DNA of 33,092 nt, taken from contig JALMLS010000493.1 in NCBI GenBank assembly GCA_038496445.1, positions 1 through 33,092 on the forward strand. The letters run 5' to 3'. Under the pieces are notes generated by a model. The model saw only the letters and a list, made by a program, of their open reading frames with translations. It was not told the DNA's origin and searched no databases. The DNA comes from Trichosphaerium sp. ATCC 40318 (lineage: Eukaryota > Discosea > Flabellinia > Trichosidae). Made by a program: the position numbers and the translations under genes. Shown here piece after piece: positions 1 through 11,300 of this stretch (position 1 is its first letter; each line of letters begins with the position of its first letter).

Positions 1-82
1 TTTTTTATGGTTACACTATTATTGGTATTATTTTATTACATATTTCAATATGTAGCTTTGCTACATAATCTTATCCACTATC

Positions 83-880
83 ATACCGCTTTGCTGAATA
101 ATGCATTCCACTTTAATAGTTGCAATTTGTTTTGTTTCATTTATAATATTTTGGATTTCCTCATTTTTTTACATGAAGCGCTTCGCTTCAAAATGCATTC
201 CACTTTGAGGTTTATGTATGTACCGCTTCGCTAAATAATGCATTCCACTTTAGGTATCATATTGTTGTTTCACTACAATATCTTGGATTTCTTCATTTTT
301 TCGCATGAAAACGCTTCGCTTCAAAATGCATTCCACTGTGAGGTTCTATATACCGCTTCGCTAAATAATGCATTCCACTTTTAAATATTGCCAATTCTTA
401 TTTCACTACAATACTTTGGATTTCCTCATTTTTTCATATAAAGCGCTTCGCTTCAAAAATGCATTTCACTTTGAGGTTTATACATGTACCACTTCGCTAA
501 ATAATGCATTCCACTTTAGGTATTATTCTTTTTTCATTTTATATATCTGGATTTTTCCATTTTTTTCACATGAAGCGCTTCGCTTCAGAATGCATTCCAC
601 TGTAGGCACCGCATATGTGCCGCTTTGCTGAATAATGCATCCGATATTAGGTGTCGCAATGCCGTACCGCTTCGCTACAGTATCTTAGATTCTTCTAATT
701 TTTTTTTTGCATTAGGTTTTGTAATATGGCGCTTCGCTTCAGAATGCATTCCACCATAATCTTTGCATGCCTACCGCCTTTGCTACATAATGCATTCCAC
801 TTTAGGTCCCGCATGTGTGCCGCTTCGCTACAAATTGTTGGATTCTATGAGTTTTTTGCTTTTTTGCCGCTTCGCTACAG
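83..880. repeat. Subtelomeric ~133-bp tandem array with GCTTCGC hairpins
   Basis: At least five diverged units are visible. Each has two copies of ATGCATTCCAC about 45 bp apart: starts at 193/238, 326/368, 459/504, 590/635 and 744/790, with one more at 101. Successive units are therefore 130-137 bp apart, with one step of about 155. The first copy in a unit is preceded by a hairpin core (TGAAGCG, loop CTT, CGCTTCA; perfect at 174-190 and 571-587). The second copy is preceded by ACCGCTTCGCT. Units are separated by T-rich spacer containing GGATTTCCTCATTTTTT. The small open frames here are by-products of the repeat and look non-coding. Confidence 0.9.
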
Positions 881-902
881 AATGTTGTCGTTGTGACCCT
901 AT

Positions 903-1013
903 AATATATCGCTTCGCGATATATTTCTACACAGTGCTTCGCACTGTTACATAGTACTATATGTATAAGTATCGGCAACATACGTTGCCCTACATGCTGT
1001 TTAGCAACAGCAT
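903..1013. repeat. Run of five consecutive perfect hairpins
   Basis: Five inverted repeats follow each other with little spacer. 903-925 has arms AATATATCGC and GCGATATATT around TTC. 931-947 has arms ACAGTGC and GCACTGT around TTC. 948-965 has arms TACATA and TATGTA. 974-989 has arms GGCAAC and GTTGCC around ATAC. 994-1013 has arms ATGCTGTT and AACAGCAT around TAGC. The first two share the GC-TTC-GC tip of the array to the left. There is no coding potential. Confidence 0.9.
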
Positions 1014-1015
1014 AG

Positions 1016-1160
1016 ATCCCTAACCCTAAACCCTAACTGGCTTCTAGGGTATAACCCTAATCCTTGATTAGGGCTAGGGTTTTGCTAGTGATTACAATCT
1101 GTGATTTAGGGCTAGGGTTAGGTTTACAACCCTATGTTTTATTAGGGTTAGGGTTGTAAA
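1016..1160. repeat. Degenerate telomere-like repeats in both orientations
   Basis: CCCTAA/CCCTAAA units run from about 1018 to 1060. TTAGGG/TTTAGGG units run from about 1066 to 1155. Two further perfect hairpins are made of the telomeric units: 1055-1073 (CCCTAATC, loop CTT, GATTAGGG) and 1123-1160 (12-bp arms TTTACAACCCTA and TAGGGTTGTAAA around a 14-nt loop). This fits an old interstitial or subtelomeric telomere remnant, and suggests the chromosome end lies to the left. Confidence 0.85.
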
Positions 1161-1637
1161 TCTTGTTGTACTTTGCTTTTTTATCTTTCTTTATTGATTA
1201 AGGCTGGTGACTACTGAGTAAAGCTACTTTTTTATTGTTAGTCAAGACTTTGCATTCTTTATGTTGACTTTAATTTAAGAGATATAATATTATATACCAA
1301 TTTATGGGTTTTGGGATTAGATTTAATAGTGGTTATTTATACATTTGCCATGTTTTGTTGTTTTTATTATAACAAATTGACTTTTATTATTGATAGAATG
1401 TATTTACTTGGCTTTGTTAATATGAAGCTATAAATACAGGTTAGATTAACAACTTGTTTGTTTTGTATGTTATTTACTTGGTTTAAAAAAAACACTTTGT
1501 ATATAACTTTTGTACCACCATATTATTGTTCTTTAACATTATTTTACTATAACAACACAGGATTTGTTTAAAGACCCTTAAAATATCAGGCATATTTACA
1601 GTATTTACATGTTTATTAATACTATTGTTTAATTCTT
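1161..1637. other. AT-rich stretch, no gene seen
   Basis: No convincing reading frame on either strand. It holds the presumed 3' UTR of the RapGAP gene, including TTTATT at 1612-1617 (AATAAA on the minus strand, about 21 nt past the stop), a likely poly(A) signal. The rest is T-rich spacer. Confidence 0.6.
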
Positions 1638-4370
1638 TCACTGTACAGCCTTTGTGTTTGGTATTTTTTGAGAATTTGTTTTCATGTGTTTGGCAATTGC
1701 ATCCTTTCTCTTTGATAATTTGTCTTTAGACAATGGAAACTGTTCTATAAGTCTGGCCAGATTAGATTTGTTTACCTCACGGAAAAAGCCCTCAAGAACC
1801 TTGCTTCTATATGCAGCTAACTCAGCATTCACACCTTTGTAACCAATTAGAATGTCACTTGAAGGGCTAACAACGTACAGGTCCGCAGAATAAAATCCCT
1901 GAACTTATTATCTGCTTTAAAAATTGGAGGGTACGGCAGTTGTGGACCAAAGTCAGGTACACCAGCAGAAGTAACAACACCCACCTGATAGTATGTAGGC
2001 CTAAAAACATAAGATTATATTCCAATAACACAACAACAGCCGTTGAAAACCAAATCAAAAATACCAAAAAAAGGCAAGCCAAAAAATAATGCCTTCAAAT
2101 TCAACGCACTTTGTGTCAGACTGTAGAACTCGAACCACAATTGTTACCATAATATACTGAGATGTAACTGTGTGAGGATCAAAAGGCTCACATCCCGCCT
2201 CTTGAAATACAATAAGAACTATGTCATTACCAATATGTCTTTTCTTGTGGACCTTTGCAAAAAAAAAACATTAGGAACACTTCTACAAAGTGCCTCTGTG
2301 TACCTGCTGCTCATTTTCATTGTCCTGTGTCAACATTGATGACACGTGAAACATAATCTCGTATTTAAGGAACTCGGCAACTATTGAATGTGTACCAGTT
2401 GCAGCTAATTACGTCTTAGAACAACAGTCCACCACACCAACATAGAATAAAATAGATAATACGCACTGCCATGAGTATCTAACCCTCCAGAAAATCCTTT
2501 GTACATATCTAACCGTACTGTTTCACCCATACAGTCCAAGAACGCATTATAGGCAACACTGCCACTACCTGGTTGAGAATGTGAGAAAACCACATAAAAA
2601 CTATAAACCAACATGACTAAAAAACTACGTACTATTAGAAAACATATCTTCTTCACGAACTTGTCCCGCCTTGCATAACAATACACCAAACTTAAATTTA
2701 CGGTTGACGCGATTGTCTTTTTTTTCGAACTCTACGAGCTCTTGTTCTAACTCAACATCAAATTTTGGGTGCAAATCTGCTTTCTGGGCAAATGCAGTTA
2801 GCAACAGGAGATGAGTTTAAGTGCGCACTTGTAATTTAGGGTAAAGCTCGTGAAGCAAAGGGTAAACTTCGTGATACCAGTTTGAAGTATCGATGTTTAC
2901 TAACAAATCATCTATCAGTCGCACATACTTCTCAGTACCCTAAAAAAAATAACCAATGAGTACATGTATGCACTAATAATGGATAAGCGTACATTCTTCG
3001 TGCTGATTATGGCACGGACAAATCCGTCTTGGTTTTTAGTACTGTCACACTTTATAGACGCCACAATGTGGCCAAGAGATGGGTGTGTACCAACAAAATT
3101 AATGTGCTCTATTTGCAAAACCCTTAGACAGAAGAGGGGAAAAAAAAAAAACAGAAAGCCAACACATACTTTTTTTTTTAAAGTACATACTGTACCAGTA
3201 TAAGTTCTCAGGGATATAATCCTTCGTTCGTGGTTCTAGCATTGGAGTACGTCTCCAATGTCCCCCGTCACTATCATGCACAACAGGAACACTATCAAAT
3301 ATATCCTGAAACAGTTAACAAGACAAAAGAAAAATAATAATTTAACCCAAAAAAAACCCACTAGAAATTTTATCGTAGCGTACCAACATGTCATCCAGTC
3401 TGCCATCAATATCTTCGATATCCTCATCCGTGATTTTGACATCATACAACTCTGTTTTGTAGCTATGTAGGCGTGCCAAGGTGTCAAGGTATACAATGTC
3501 ACTCAACTCTTTTAACTTGCGCAAGGTATCATCTTTTTCTGTGTCTTGTATTTCCCTCCTTGCAACTTTGAAGTCTTCTGCAGGTTTTACGTCCAACACA
3601 GCAGAAGCAAGAACAGGTACAAGCTTATAAAAAGCGGCATACGAGGCATAACCCTCAGCAGTCTCCAAGGCGAATATTGAATTTGCAAGCCCTTTTAGAG
3701 TAGCAACAACCAATTTTAGCTTTGCCATTACAGCGTGAACGTGTTCCAAATGAGTTCGCTTCTCCTGCCGTAGCGCCAACTCCTCCTCCGGTATTACTTC
3801 GTTAGCGAACCTAATCACAAACAAAAAGTCAGTTTTTTAAAAAGAAAGAAAGGAAAAAAAAAATGAGCATGGTAATGTAATAATATGGTGATGCCGCATT
3901 TGCGTACTGGTACATGGCGCGATCATCGGTGAATTCTTTGGAAGTGGCTTTTACTGCAATAATCAGCGAGTGGTCGAATAGCGTCTTACACACTAGCACA
4001 GCCCTCTCTCGCCTATAGCCTTTATTAAACGTAATCCAATCGACCGCATCGCAACCTATGTAATTTTAGGGTTTAGCAAATAGATCTCAGCATATCTTTG
4101 CGCGTTTACGTACTCACAGACGTGCGCATTCGCTAAATAGACAAAAAAATGAAACAAGACAAGTGACGCACCATGGAAGCAATTTTCGATCGTGGTGTCT
4201 TTTACTTTACAAGCGCTAACATCCACACCATTTAGGAAGTCGCTCATATTTTTCAGTATGTCTTCAGTTTTGGGATCAATTGAAGACTGTATTGTGTTTA
4301 TCACCATGCTACTGGCTTTTAGCACCTTGTCAGCAAACGACGCAGGTTGGATTTGTAGTGATGATGCCAT
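1638..4370 (-). CDS. Rap GTPase-activating protein (RapGAP domain)
   Basis: Probably a GTPase-activating protein for Rap-type small GTPases, acting at the cytosolic face of membranes. Twelve exons (4370-4118, 4055-3908, 3810-3384, 3305-3191, 3108-2993, 2939-2829, 2783-2633, 2568-2467, 2404-2304, 2252-2110, 2000-1879, 1834-1638) join to exactly 662 codons, 661 residues plus UGA. Residues 1 to about 270 are helical and unrecognised. Next comes a RapGAP dimerisation-type segment (HINFVGTHPSLGHIVASIK), then the catalytic domain: FKFGVLLCKAGQ, KGFSGGLDTHG, YEIMFHVSSML and RHIGNDIV near 513-520. Asn517 in GND matches the catalytic asparagine thumb of Rap1GAP. The end, VPDFGPQLP followed by an FRDFILRTCVNAELAAY stretch, is also family-typical. 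The start is the first Met of the open frame. Divergent from RRP8, 161 bp away. Confidence 0.9.
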
Positions 4371-4531
4371 AGTATTTTTATATCGGTGCTCCCGCGCTTG
4401 GGGTAAAAGGTGAGGGCTACAACGCAAAAAGAGCCACACGCGTGTAACTTTTTTTTTTGTTTTATTTTGACTACAGTTTACTTTGTCCACGCAAAAAACC
4501 AAAAAACCTCACACCACTGTACTTATGTAAA
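4371..4531. promoter_or_regulatory. Divergent intergenic region, RapGAP / RRP8
   Basis: 161 bp separate the two start codons, so both promoters must lie here or overlap the first exons. It contains a T10 tract (about 4449-4458). I do not see a clear TATA element. Confidence 0.5.
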
Positions 4532-5786
4532 ATGAAGCGAAAACGTTCAGAAAAGAATATTCAGCGTAGTACTAGCACCTCGCTACCCAGAGGACGCGCT
4601 AACAACAGTAATTCTCTCCCACGAGGTAACAAAACCGCGTCGTCTCTCCCTAGAGGTGGTGGACACAAGAGAAGCAATTCAGTAGGCAACAAAAACTCAA
4701 AACGACGGAAATTGGTTGGACAACAGCCTAAAAAGCATCAGTCGCTTGATAGGAGTAAAGCGAAGCCAAAAAAGGCACCTAAACAACGCGTAAGAAAAGC
4801 TGGATTCTCAAAGAAGCTAGACGCCGCACGTTTTCGCTGGATTAACGAACAACTCTACACCACCCGAAGTGAGAAGGCCGAGAACATGTTTCAAGATGAT
4901 CCAAAGCTCTTTGAAGTGGTACTGTTTTTTTGTTTTTTTTTGGCTGGCAAGCCTCTGTCTTGGGTGACCTGACGCGTACGCTAATAATTCTTCTTCTAGT
5001 ATCATTCAGGGTTTGCAGATCAAGTGGCGAAGTGGCCTCGAAATCCTGTAGACATTTTTATTGCCAAGTTAAAAAAGCAGCCCCCTAACCTCATAATTGG
5101 TGACTTTGGATGCGGAGAAGCCAAGCTAGGTAAATGTTTTTACACAAACAATTTCCTTTTTTGACCCTATACACTGTAGCTTTGCGCTTGAAGAACAAGG
5201 TCCACTCGTTCGATTTAATTGCAGCAAATGAGCGTGTAACAGCATGTGACATAGCACACGTGCGTCTAATCTCTAGTTGTTTCATCTTAAATTTGTAAAA
5301 GGTACCACTAAAGGATGCCAAGCTAGACGTTGTTATATTTTGCTTATCTTTGATGGGAACAAATTACAGTGACTTTTTAAAAGAAGCGTATCGCACTCTT
5401 CGCTTCGGGTTGGTGACACAAGTCATTTGAGATTTTATTTTTTTTGACACTTGACACTTTTTATGAGAACTGAAATGCTAAGTTTGTTTTCCATCTAGAG
5501 GCAAACTAATGATTGCTGAAGTAAAGTCTCGGATACCTAACAGTAAATCATTTGTGCGAATGCTTAACGACATTGGATTTAAGCTCGATTCCCAGGTGAG
5601 TGCAGTAACCACTGGCCTGTATTTTAAAATAATCGATCGATTTTTTTTCATGTATGCTTACCATTTTTGTAGAACGATGAAAACAAAATGTTTGTATTAT
5701 ACTATTTAACCAAAGTACATCCCACACAAGAGGGCATACCAGTACGACAAGTTGACTTAAAAGCATGTAAATATAAAAGAAGGTAA
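4532..5786 (+). CDS. RRP8: Ribosomal RNA-processing protein 8, rRNA m1A methyltransferase
   Basis: Nucleolar SAM-dependent methyltransferase; in yeast Rrp8 makes the base m1A in 25S rRNA. Six exons (4532-4918, 5000-5129, 5180-5259, 5302-5408, 5499-5595, 5673-5786) join to 305 codons, 304 residues plus UAA. Residues 1 to about 105 are very basic with repeated SLPRG, a likely nucleolar-targeting tail. FRWINEQLYT starts the conserved domain. SAM motif I is IIGDFGCGEAKL (about 161-172). Next come VHSFDL, VTACDIAHVPL, FCLSLMGTNYSDFLKEAYR and KLMIAEV, all diagnostic for the Methyltransf_8/Rrp8 family. The length is short but complete. GGTAAATG and GTGAGT donors occur beside GTAC ones. Confidence 0.95.
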
Positions 5787-6336
5787 AACAAAAAACTGTT
5801 TTGTTATTCTTCTTTTACATAAAGGGGTTTCTTTTTTTTGTGAGCGTTTTCACCTGGAGAAAAGTCAGTGGAGAAGGTTACTAGTAGTTTTGTGCAGTTA
5901 ACGACTTTTTTTTATTGGCGGTTTACAACGCATAAATGTTCATAGCTTTGCTCTAACGAGTTCTATTCGCTACGCAAGCTTTGTTAACCGAGATCAAAGC
6001 TATTTTGGAATTCTGTAGGCGCATGTGATCAATGCGCGCTAGTGCTTCCAATTTTAAGTTGTGTGCATAGCGTGGCAGTAGAGGTGTTTGGGAAACAAGG
6101 ACTTGCCAACGAAAAACTTTACCATTGTTTATGTGGCCGTTTTTTTCATTTCATAGCACTCACACTAACTTGAAAGCACCTCTCATAAACGTACAAGTAC
6201 GCCAAAAGTAATTCAAAAAAAAAGTAAAAACAAAACGTGGTTCAACCGCCAATAGGTTTTTTTTTTTTCGGCGTTATTGTCCCTCGTACATCCCTTGGCA
6301 TTAGTGTGTACTGTAGTATGCTAACAACAACATAGA
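5787..6336. other. Intergenic region, RRP8 to actobindin-like gene
   Basis: No coding frame is supported. It carries RRP8 3' sequence and the promoter of the next gene. The 10-mer ATTGGCGGTT at 5914-5923 has an inverted copy, AACCGCCAAT, at 6244-6253, about 85 bp before the downstream start codon. The inverted copy contains CCAAT. Confidence 0.5.
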
Positions 6337-8049
6337 ATGGCTGACGCTTCAAAAGACACCAAACTCGCAGGTATGTAGTTTAGATCGTCACTTGCGCAAG
6401 TAACGCTAGCGTAGAGGGTAAGACAAAAGCCCAGGAAGAGCTGCTAAGGAAGCAAAACGTCACAACAGCTAAAAAGTTGGCCGACGAGGAACAACAAGTA
6501 CGCCACTCTCTTTGACACCCAACCAACGCAATTCGGGAAGCCAATACCTGAGCATTGGCATTTTTATTGAAAATGTGGGTTGTTTCGTTCACACGTTTTT
6601 CTTAAAGGCGCGAGTTTCGCATGAGGCAGGTAGGGCTGCTCAAGAGCAACTTGTTAGAAAAGTGAATACCGAAAAGGTGCGTTACTGAATTGAAATAGTC
6701 CAAAACCTTCTATTTCTCCTTCTCACGTGATCGTACATACGTCATCCAAGAAACGTCAAAAAAAAAAAGAAACAGAAGTACTAAAACTTTTTTGAATTGC
6801 GCAGGCAAAGAAGGCTACAGATGAAGAACAAGCGGCAAGAATTGCTCAGAACAAGGCCACTGATGCTCAAGAGGAACTTCTACGCAAAACGAATCAAGCT
6901 AAGGTATTAAAAGTTGTATTAATTTGGTAGTTGTGGTTTTTTTTTTGTAATTCTGGAATGGTTGGTACTAACTCTTAACAAGGCAAAGAAAGCTGTCGAT
7001 GAAGAACAAAAGGCTAGAGTAGCTCAGGACCAAGCAAGCGTCGCAAGAGAAGAGATGTTGAGGAAAACGAACCAAGCAAAGGTACACAACTTTTTAATGA
7101 TTCGCTTTCTATTTTAACCAACCACCTGTTTAGGCTAGGGCAGCTGCAGATGAAGAACAAAAGCAACGTGTAGACGAACACGAAACAAAAAAAGCTCAAA
7201 ACGAACAAAAGGAGAAGAGCGTACCAGTACTGCAAGAATTGAAGGAAGTAGACCAAGGAAAGAAGGCTGTTAAAGCACATGACTTGACTGTATCCAAACT
7301 GAAGGAAGAAAAGCCAGCGTTAAAGGCTACCAAAACTGCTGATAAATCCGCACCTGTGATTGAAAAAGACGTCAAGGTACGTCAGTGGCAATATCGCAAT
7401 TTGAAATTATAATCACCTAATAATAATGTGAACTTAGGTCGGGAAAGTCGACCGTGATGGTTTCATTAAGGACGTTGAAACTGGTACAAAATTGAAGCAC
7501 GCTGGTGTTTTGATGAAGGACCGCTCTGATCCTGTGATTGAGGCCAATGTCAAGGTTCAAAAACGTGATCCAAAAGCACTCGGCAAAGAACTTGCCAGCA
7601 AGGTACCTAATACGCTAGTGCTGGTGCTTATAACTTACAATTAAACGCCAGGTGCCAACCGCTGATGGACTTGTTGATGTTTCCGAGGAGAACAAGCCAT
7701 TAATGGCAGCCATAGAGAAAGGTAAGGGCCTCAAGAAAGCTGATAAGGTAGCTGACCGTTCCGCACCAAAAATTGAAGAGGTACTAGCTTTTTGAAATGT
7801 CTTGGCTGAGCCTATTCACATTCTTTATTGCAGGGTGTAACTGTTAAGAAATGGGATAAGGAAGCATTTACTGGCGAGATCGAGAAGGGTACTGAGTTGA
7901 ACCACGCTGGCGTACTCATGAAAGATCGCTCTGCACCAAAAATTGACCCAACTGTTCAAGTCAAAAAATCTGAGAGAGAAAACTTGAAGAAAGACATCGC
8001 ATTGTACAGCGATGAAGTCACTGCAAAGGATATTGAAAGAGCTCAATAA
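6337..8049 (+). CDS. Actobindin-like protein with thymosin-beta/WH2 repeats
   Basis: Likely binds and buffers actin monomers. Nine exons (6337-6370, 6415-6497, 6608-6676, 6805-6903, 6983-7081, 7134-7376, 7438-7602, 7652-7780, 7834-8049) join to 379 codons, 378 residues plus UAA; almost all introns are phase 0. The first half is a charged helical region with a repeated module, AKKATDEEQAARIAQ then EELLRKTNQAK. The second half has four thymosin-beta-type units: KATKTADKSAPVIE; TKLKHAGVLMKDRSDPVIE; LKKADKVADRSAPKIE; TELNHAGVLMKDRSAPKID, linked by VKVGKVDRDGFIKDVE and VTVKKWDKEAFTGEIE. Acanthamoeba actobindin has two units with the same LKHAE...DKSAP pattern and the same KKVDR linker, so this looks like an expanded relative. 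Convergent with the myosin gene. Confidence 0.85.
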
Positions 8050-8394
8050 TGCCGGTACAGTGTTTACTAAATAGTTGTTATTAGACAATAAGAACCAAGC
8101 ATTTTTCAAACTGTACGCGTAGTTATTTTGGCGCTTTCGCCCAAATGTTGCTTGTAGTTGTCATCAACGATACTTGCTATGGTAAGGTTTGGGTTAGCTA
8201 TAAAAAGCAACTGGTATTTGCGAGGTATTGTAGAAAATCACGTGATGTTGTTAAAGTTACCTCGTGTATTTGTTAAATTCGCTAAACACTATCAACATCC
8301 CTAACACTACAGTTTTTTTTTGTAAATCAGAGTGTGCGAACGTAAAATTGTATGCAAATAATTGTGTTTATTACGGAAAACAAGGCTTTATAAG
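8050..8394. other. Convergent intergenic region
   Basis: 3' regions of the actobindin-like (+) and myosin (-) genes; no gene seen. A hairpin-like element lies at about 8127-8145 (TTTTGGCG, CTTT, CGCCCAAA, one unpaired C). TTTATT at 8367-8372 is AATAAA on the minus strand, 23-28 nt beyond the myosin stop, a likely poly(A) signal. CACGTG at 8239. Confidence 0.6.
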
Positions 8395-11300
8395 TTAGCG
8401 GCCGAGGATAGCTTCTGCGCTTGGTGATTGAGGTTTTGCTCCTAATAAACTATGAGCGAAGAGCTTTGCGTATACTTTTTTAGAAAGCTTACCTTGGAAT
8501 ATTGTCTGATGCATAGTCTTAAGGTACTTGTCATCGGCCTTTGAGGTTGGTGTATTACGAATCCAGATCTCCAAGTAATTCTCAAATTGATCTGAAGGAG
8601 GGAATGTCTCCAGACAAAGCAACATCATCTTCCATCCCTTATTAACACTCTCACTATGATGCAATTAGCGACGTAAAACGTTGTGTGTGTAGTACGGATT
8701 TGGGTTCTGCGTGAGCTGCTTGATGGTTTGTAAGTAAATCTCATCTCTCATTTTGGCATGTTGCAATCCGCGATCTAGAATTTCTTTACAAAGAACAGCA
8801 GGGAACTGCATATTCTTGTCTCCCATGAAACCCAACATGTTCTTATGTATAACTTTGGATTCCTTCTCAAGTACTTTCTCCATTACCGTGAGGGATGTAG
8901 GAAGTGCTGCCTTGGTCCAAATTAACATAGTTTTCTTGAGCTTGGCTTTTCCGAACGTCTTCGGTTTAGCATATTCTGAAGGCGTTTTAAGAAGAGGACA
9001 AGCTTCAATCTAGTAGAATTCGTAAGCACATTGAAGAAAGGAGTAAACAACACAGAACCAAATGCCTACCTTAAAGTCTGTGCCATTCTTCTTGAAGAAA
9101 AAATCCTTTAGAATAATCTTCTTTGCTACCCAACGTTCTGTATTTCCCTCTATAGCCACAGTTAAAGTTACGTACAATGGAGATTATTTCATACCTGCAA
9201 CAGCTGCGTCGAACTGTTCCTTTGCAAGTGCTTCATCATCCAAAGCACACAATGCTGCCAAACGGGCTGTAGCATCGGTTTTGTAGTTGATAGCAACACA
9301 GCGTTGGTTCAAAGACTCCAACTAAAAAGTATTAGACTCGAAAAAAAAACAACCCAAGTCCAACGTACGTCAGAACGCTCTGGAATGCTCTTGATCATAG
9401 GATGAATCTCGACTTCTATTTGTGCACACTTGTCGCGTAGCTCACGGGCTTGTTTTACCTCAACCTTATTGTAGCCTAGTGTTGTAAGTATCAGAAAAAT
9501 ATGAGAATAACTTTGGACAGAGTATGGTTGTTCTTTACGTACCAAATGAACCAGCGTATTCAACAGCTGCTTTAAGTTTTTCGAGGTTAACCTCATTTAT
9601 AGCTTCGGTACACATGCTGTACGCAGTGACTATGCCATTGTACAAATCTAAAAAAAAAAATTAAATACCTCAAACTTTAAATAGAACAATGAATACGTAC
9701 CTTGATACCATTTGATATCCATTTCAAGAGCTTGACCCTTTTGAATAGAGATTTCTAATGCATTAGCATCGAATGCTTCTGCTGCATTATCAAGCTCAGC
9801 TTGTGTTTCTTCAATTTTAGCACGAAGAACAACTTGATCGTTTGCAGCCTTCATTTCAGGAGCTTCTTTCAACTCCATAGCTTTCGCTGCCAAAACTTGC
9901 TTCTCAACGGCGTCCCAATCATCGGATGCAATGTAACCGCGAATAGTAAGAATAATCTGTCCGGTTTGCATGAGTATCTTACCATCCTCTGTTTTACATT
10001 TAAACTAAGTAACAAGAGTTAGAACAAATCAAAGCAAGTAGAAGCAAAGGTTACCGCTTGGCCCTTCTTAACAGCATCTCTGAGAGCAGAATCGGCGGCA
10101 GGTGTCAAACTTACGACACCCTTTTTGTCAATGAGGACGCCAGGGTATAGAGGATTAGGTGATACAGATAGAGCCTTTTTAAAGAATAAGAAAATAAAAT
10201 AGAGGAGCTAGTTGTTACGTACAGCTGCGAGATCTTCAAGCAATATTTTTTCCTGTTTAATTCTCTCAAGTTCTTTAACAGCCGCAGCAGCAACATGTTC
10301 AGACATAGCGATACCATACTGCTTAGCCTTTTCGATGGCACTACGAAGGAGTTCTTCATCAGAGTTCCTTGTACCTTCTTCCATGTCCTTCCTAGCCTCA
10401 ATACGCATATTGAACTTCGTTAACATGCTTCTGGCTTTGTTTATTTTATCGTTTTGCAAGCTAATCTTATCACCATCCTCAACGATACTAAATTATTTAG
10501 TAAATTGATTCGTGAAAGAAGTGTACCGAGTCAAGCGTCCACGCAAGTCTTCTGTAGTATCGCCTGAGTTCTCGACCTTTGGGAACAGTTCGTCCATGAG
10601 CTTTCCAAGACGTACTTCCTCTTCAAGGTAATGTTTGAGTGTTTGAGCTTCATAATGCTCTCTACAAAAAAAACCCAAGTAAGAACATTGCAAACACGTG
10701 ATTCAAAATCATGGCAATACGTACTTGCACTGGAATGGCATATCAGCAGAGGCGGATATAGCTAAACCAAGCTTTTCGATAGATCTAGCATTGATAGCAT
10801 CACGCAATTGATGGCGCACAGTGTTCATTAAATCGTAGATGCACCTCATACGGAATCTACGGAACACTACAAGACAGTCAAAGATGTGAACTGATTAGTT
10901 AAACTCCGTACAAGCTTCAGCTTTAATCATTAATTTCCTAATAGCCTCACTTCTCAACAAGTCCATACCACGTTGTTCTTTGGCTCTGTACAGACACTAC
11001 ACAATCACATAAGAATATATTGCGAATTAGTTAGGTTCTCGTACCATAGAAGCGCCAACTTGTACGTCATCTGTATTACAGCTCATTGAAGCAAGCATCT
11101 TCTTACAAGCATTGGCATCTTTACCGCCCATTTTTGGATTCAAACATCTGTATCTCTTCATGAACTTCTTGTGCGTGTATCTGAATGGGTAACCCTTACG
11201 TCTGATCTCTACCGCTTCGAATACACCTGTACATATAATTTAACAAATGGTAAACAAAATTACTTTTAATTAACTAAAACAGTACCAGCATAGAGGAGCT

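Noticed and set aside
1-954. Small open reading frames in the subtelomere as genes
   Set aside because: They coincide with tandem repeats, repeat the same boxes in shifted frames and have no family resemblance.
903-1160. CRISPR-like or transposon-end interpretation of the hairpins
   Set aside because: The stems differ from each other, there are no regular spacers, no transposase and no flanking direct repeats.
1016-1160. Head-to-head telomere fusion
   Set aside because: A fusion would read TTAGGG then CCCTAA on one strand; here the order is reversed and the units are degenerate.
8649-8690. Stop codon splitting the MyTH4 domain of the myosin
   Set aside because: A 42-nt intron starting GTACTACAC gives NPNP-ESVNKGW, the normal MyTH4 sequence, so the gene is intact.
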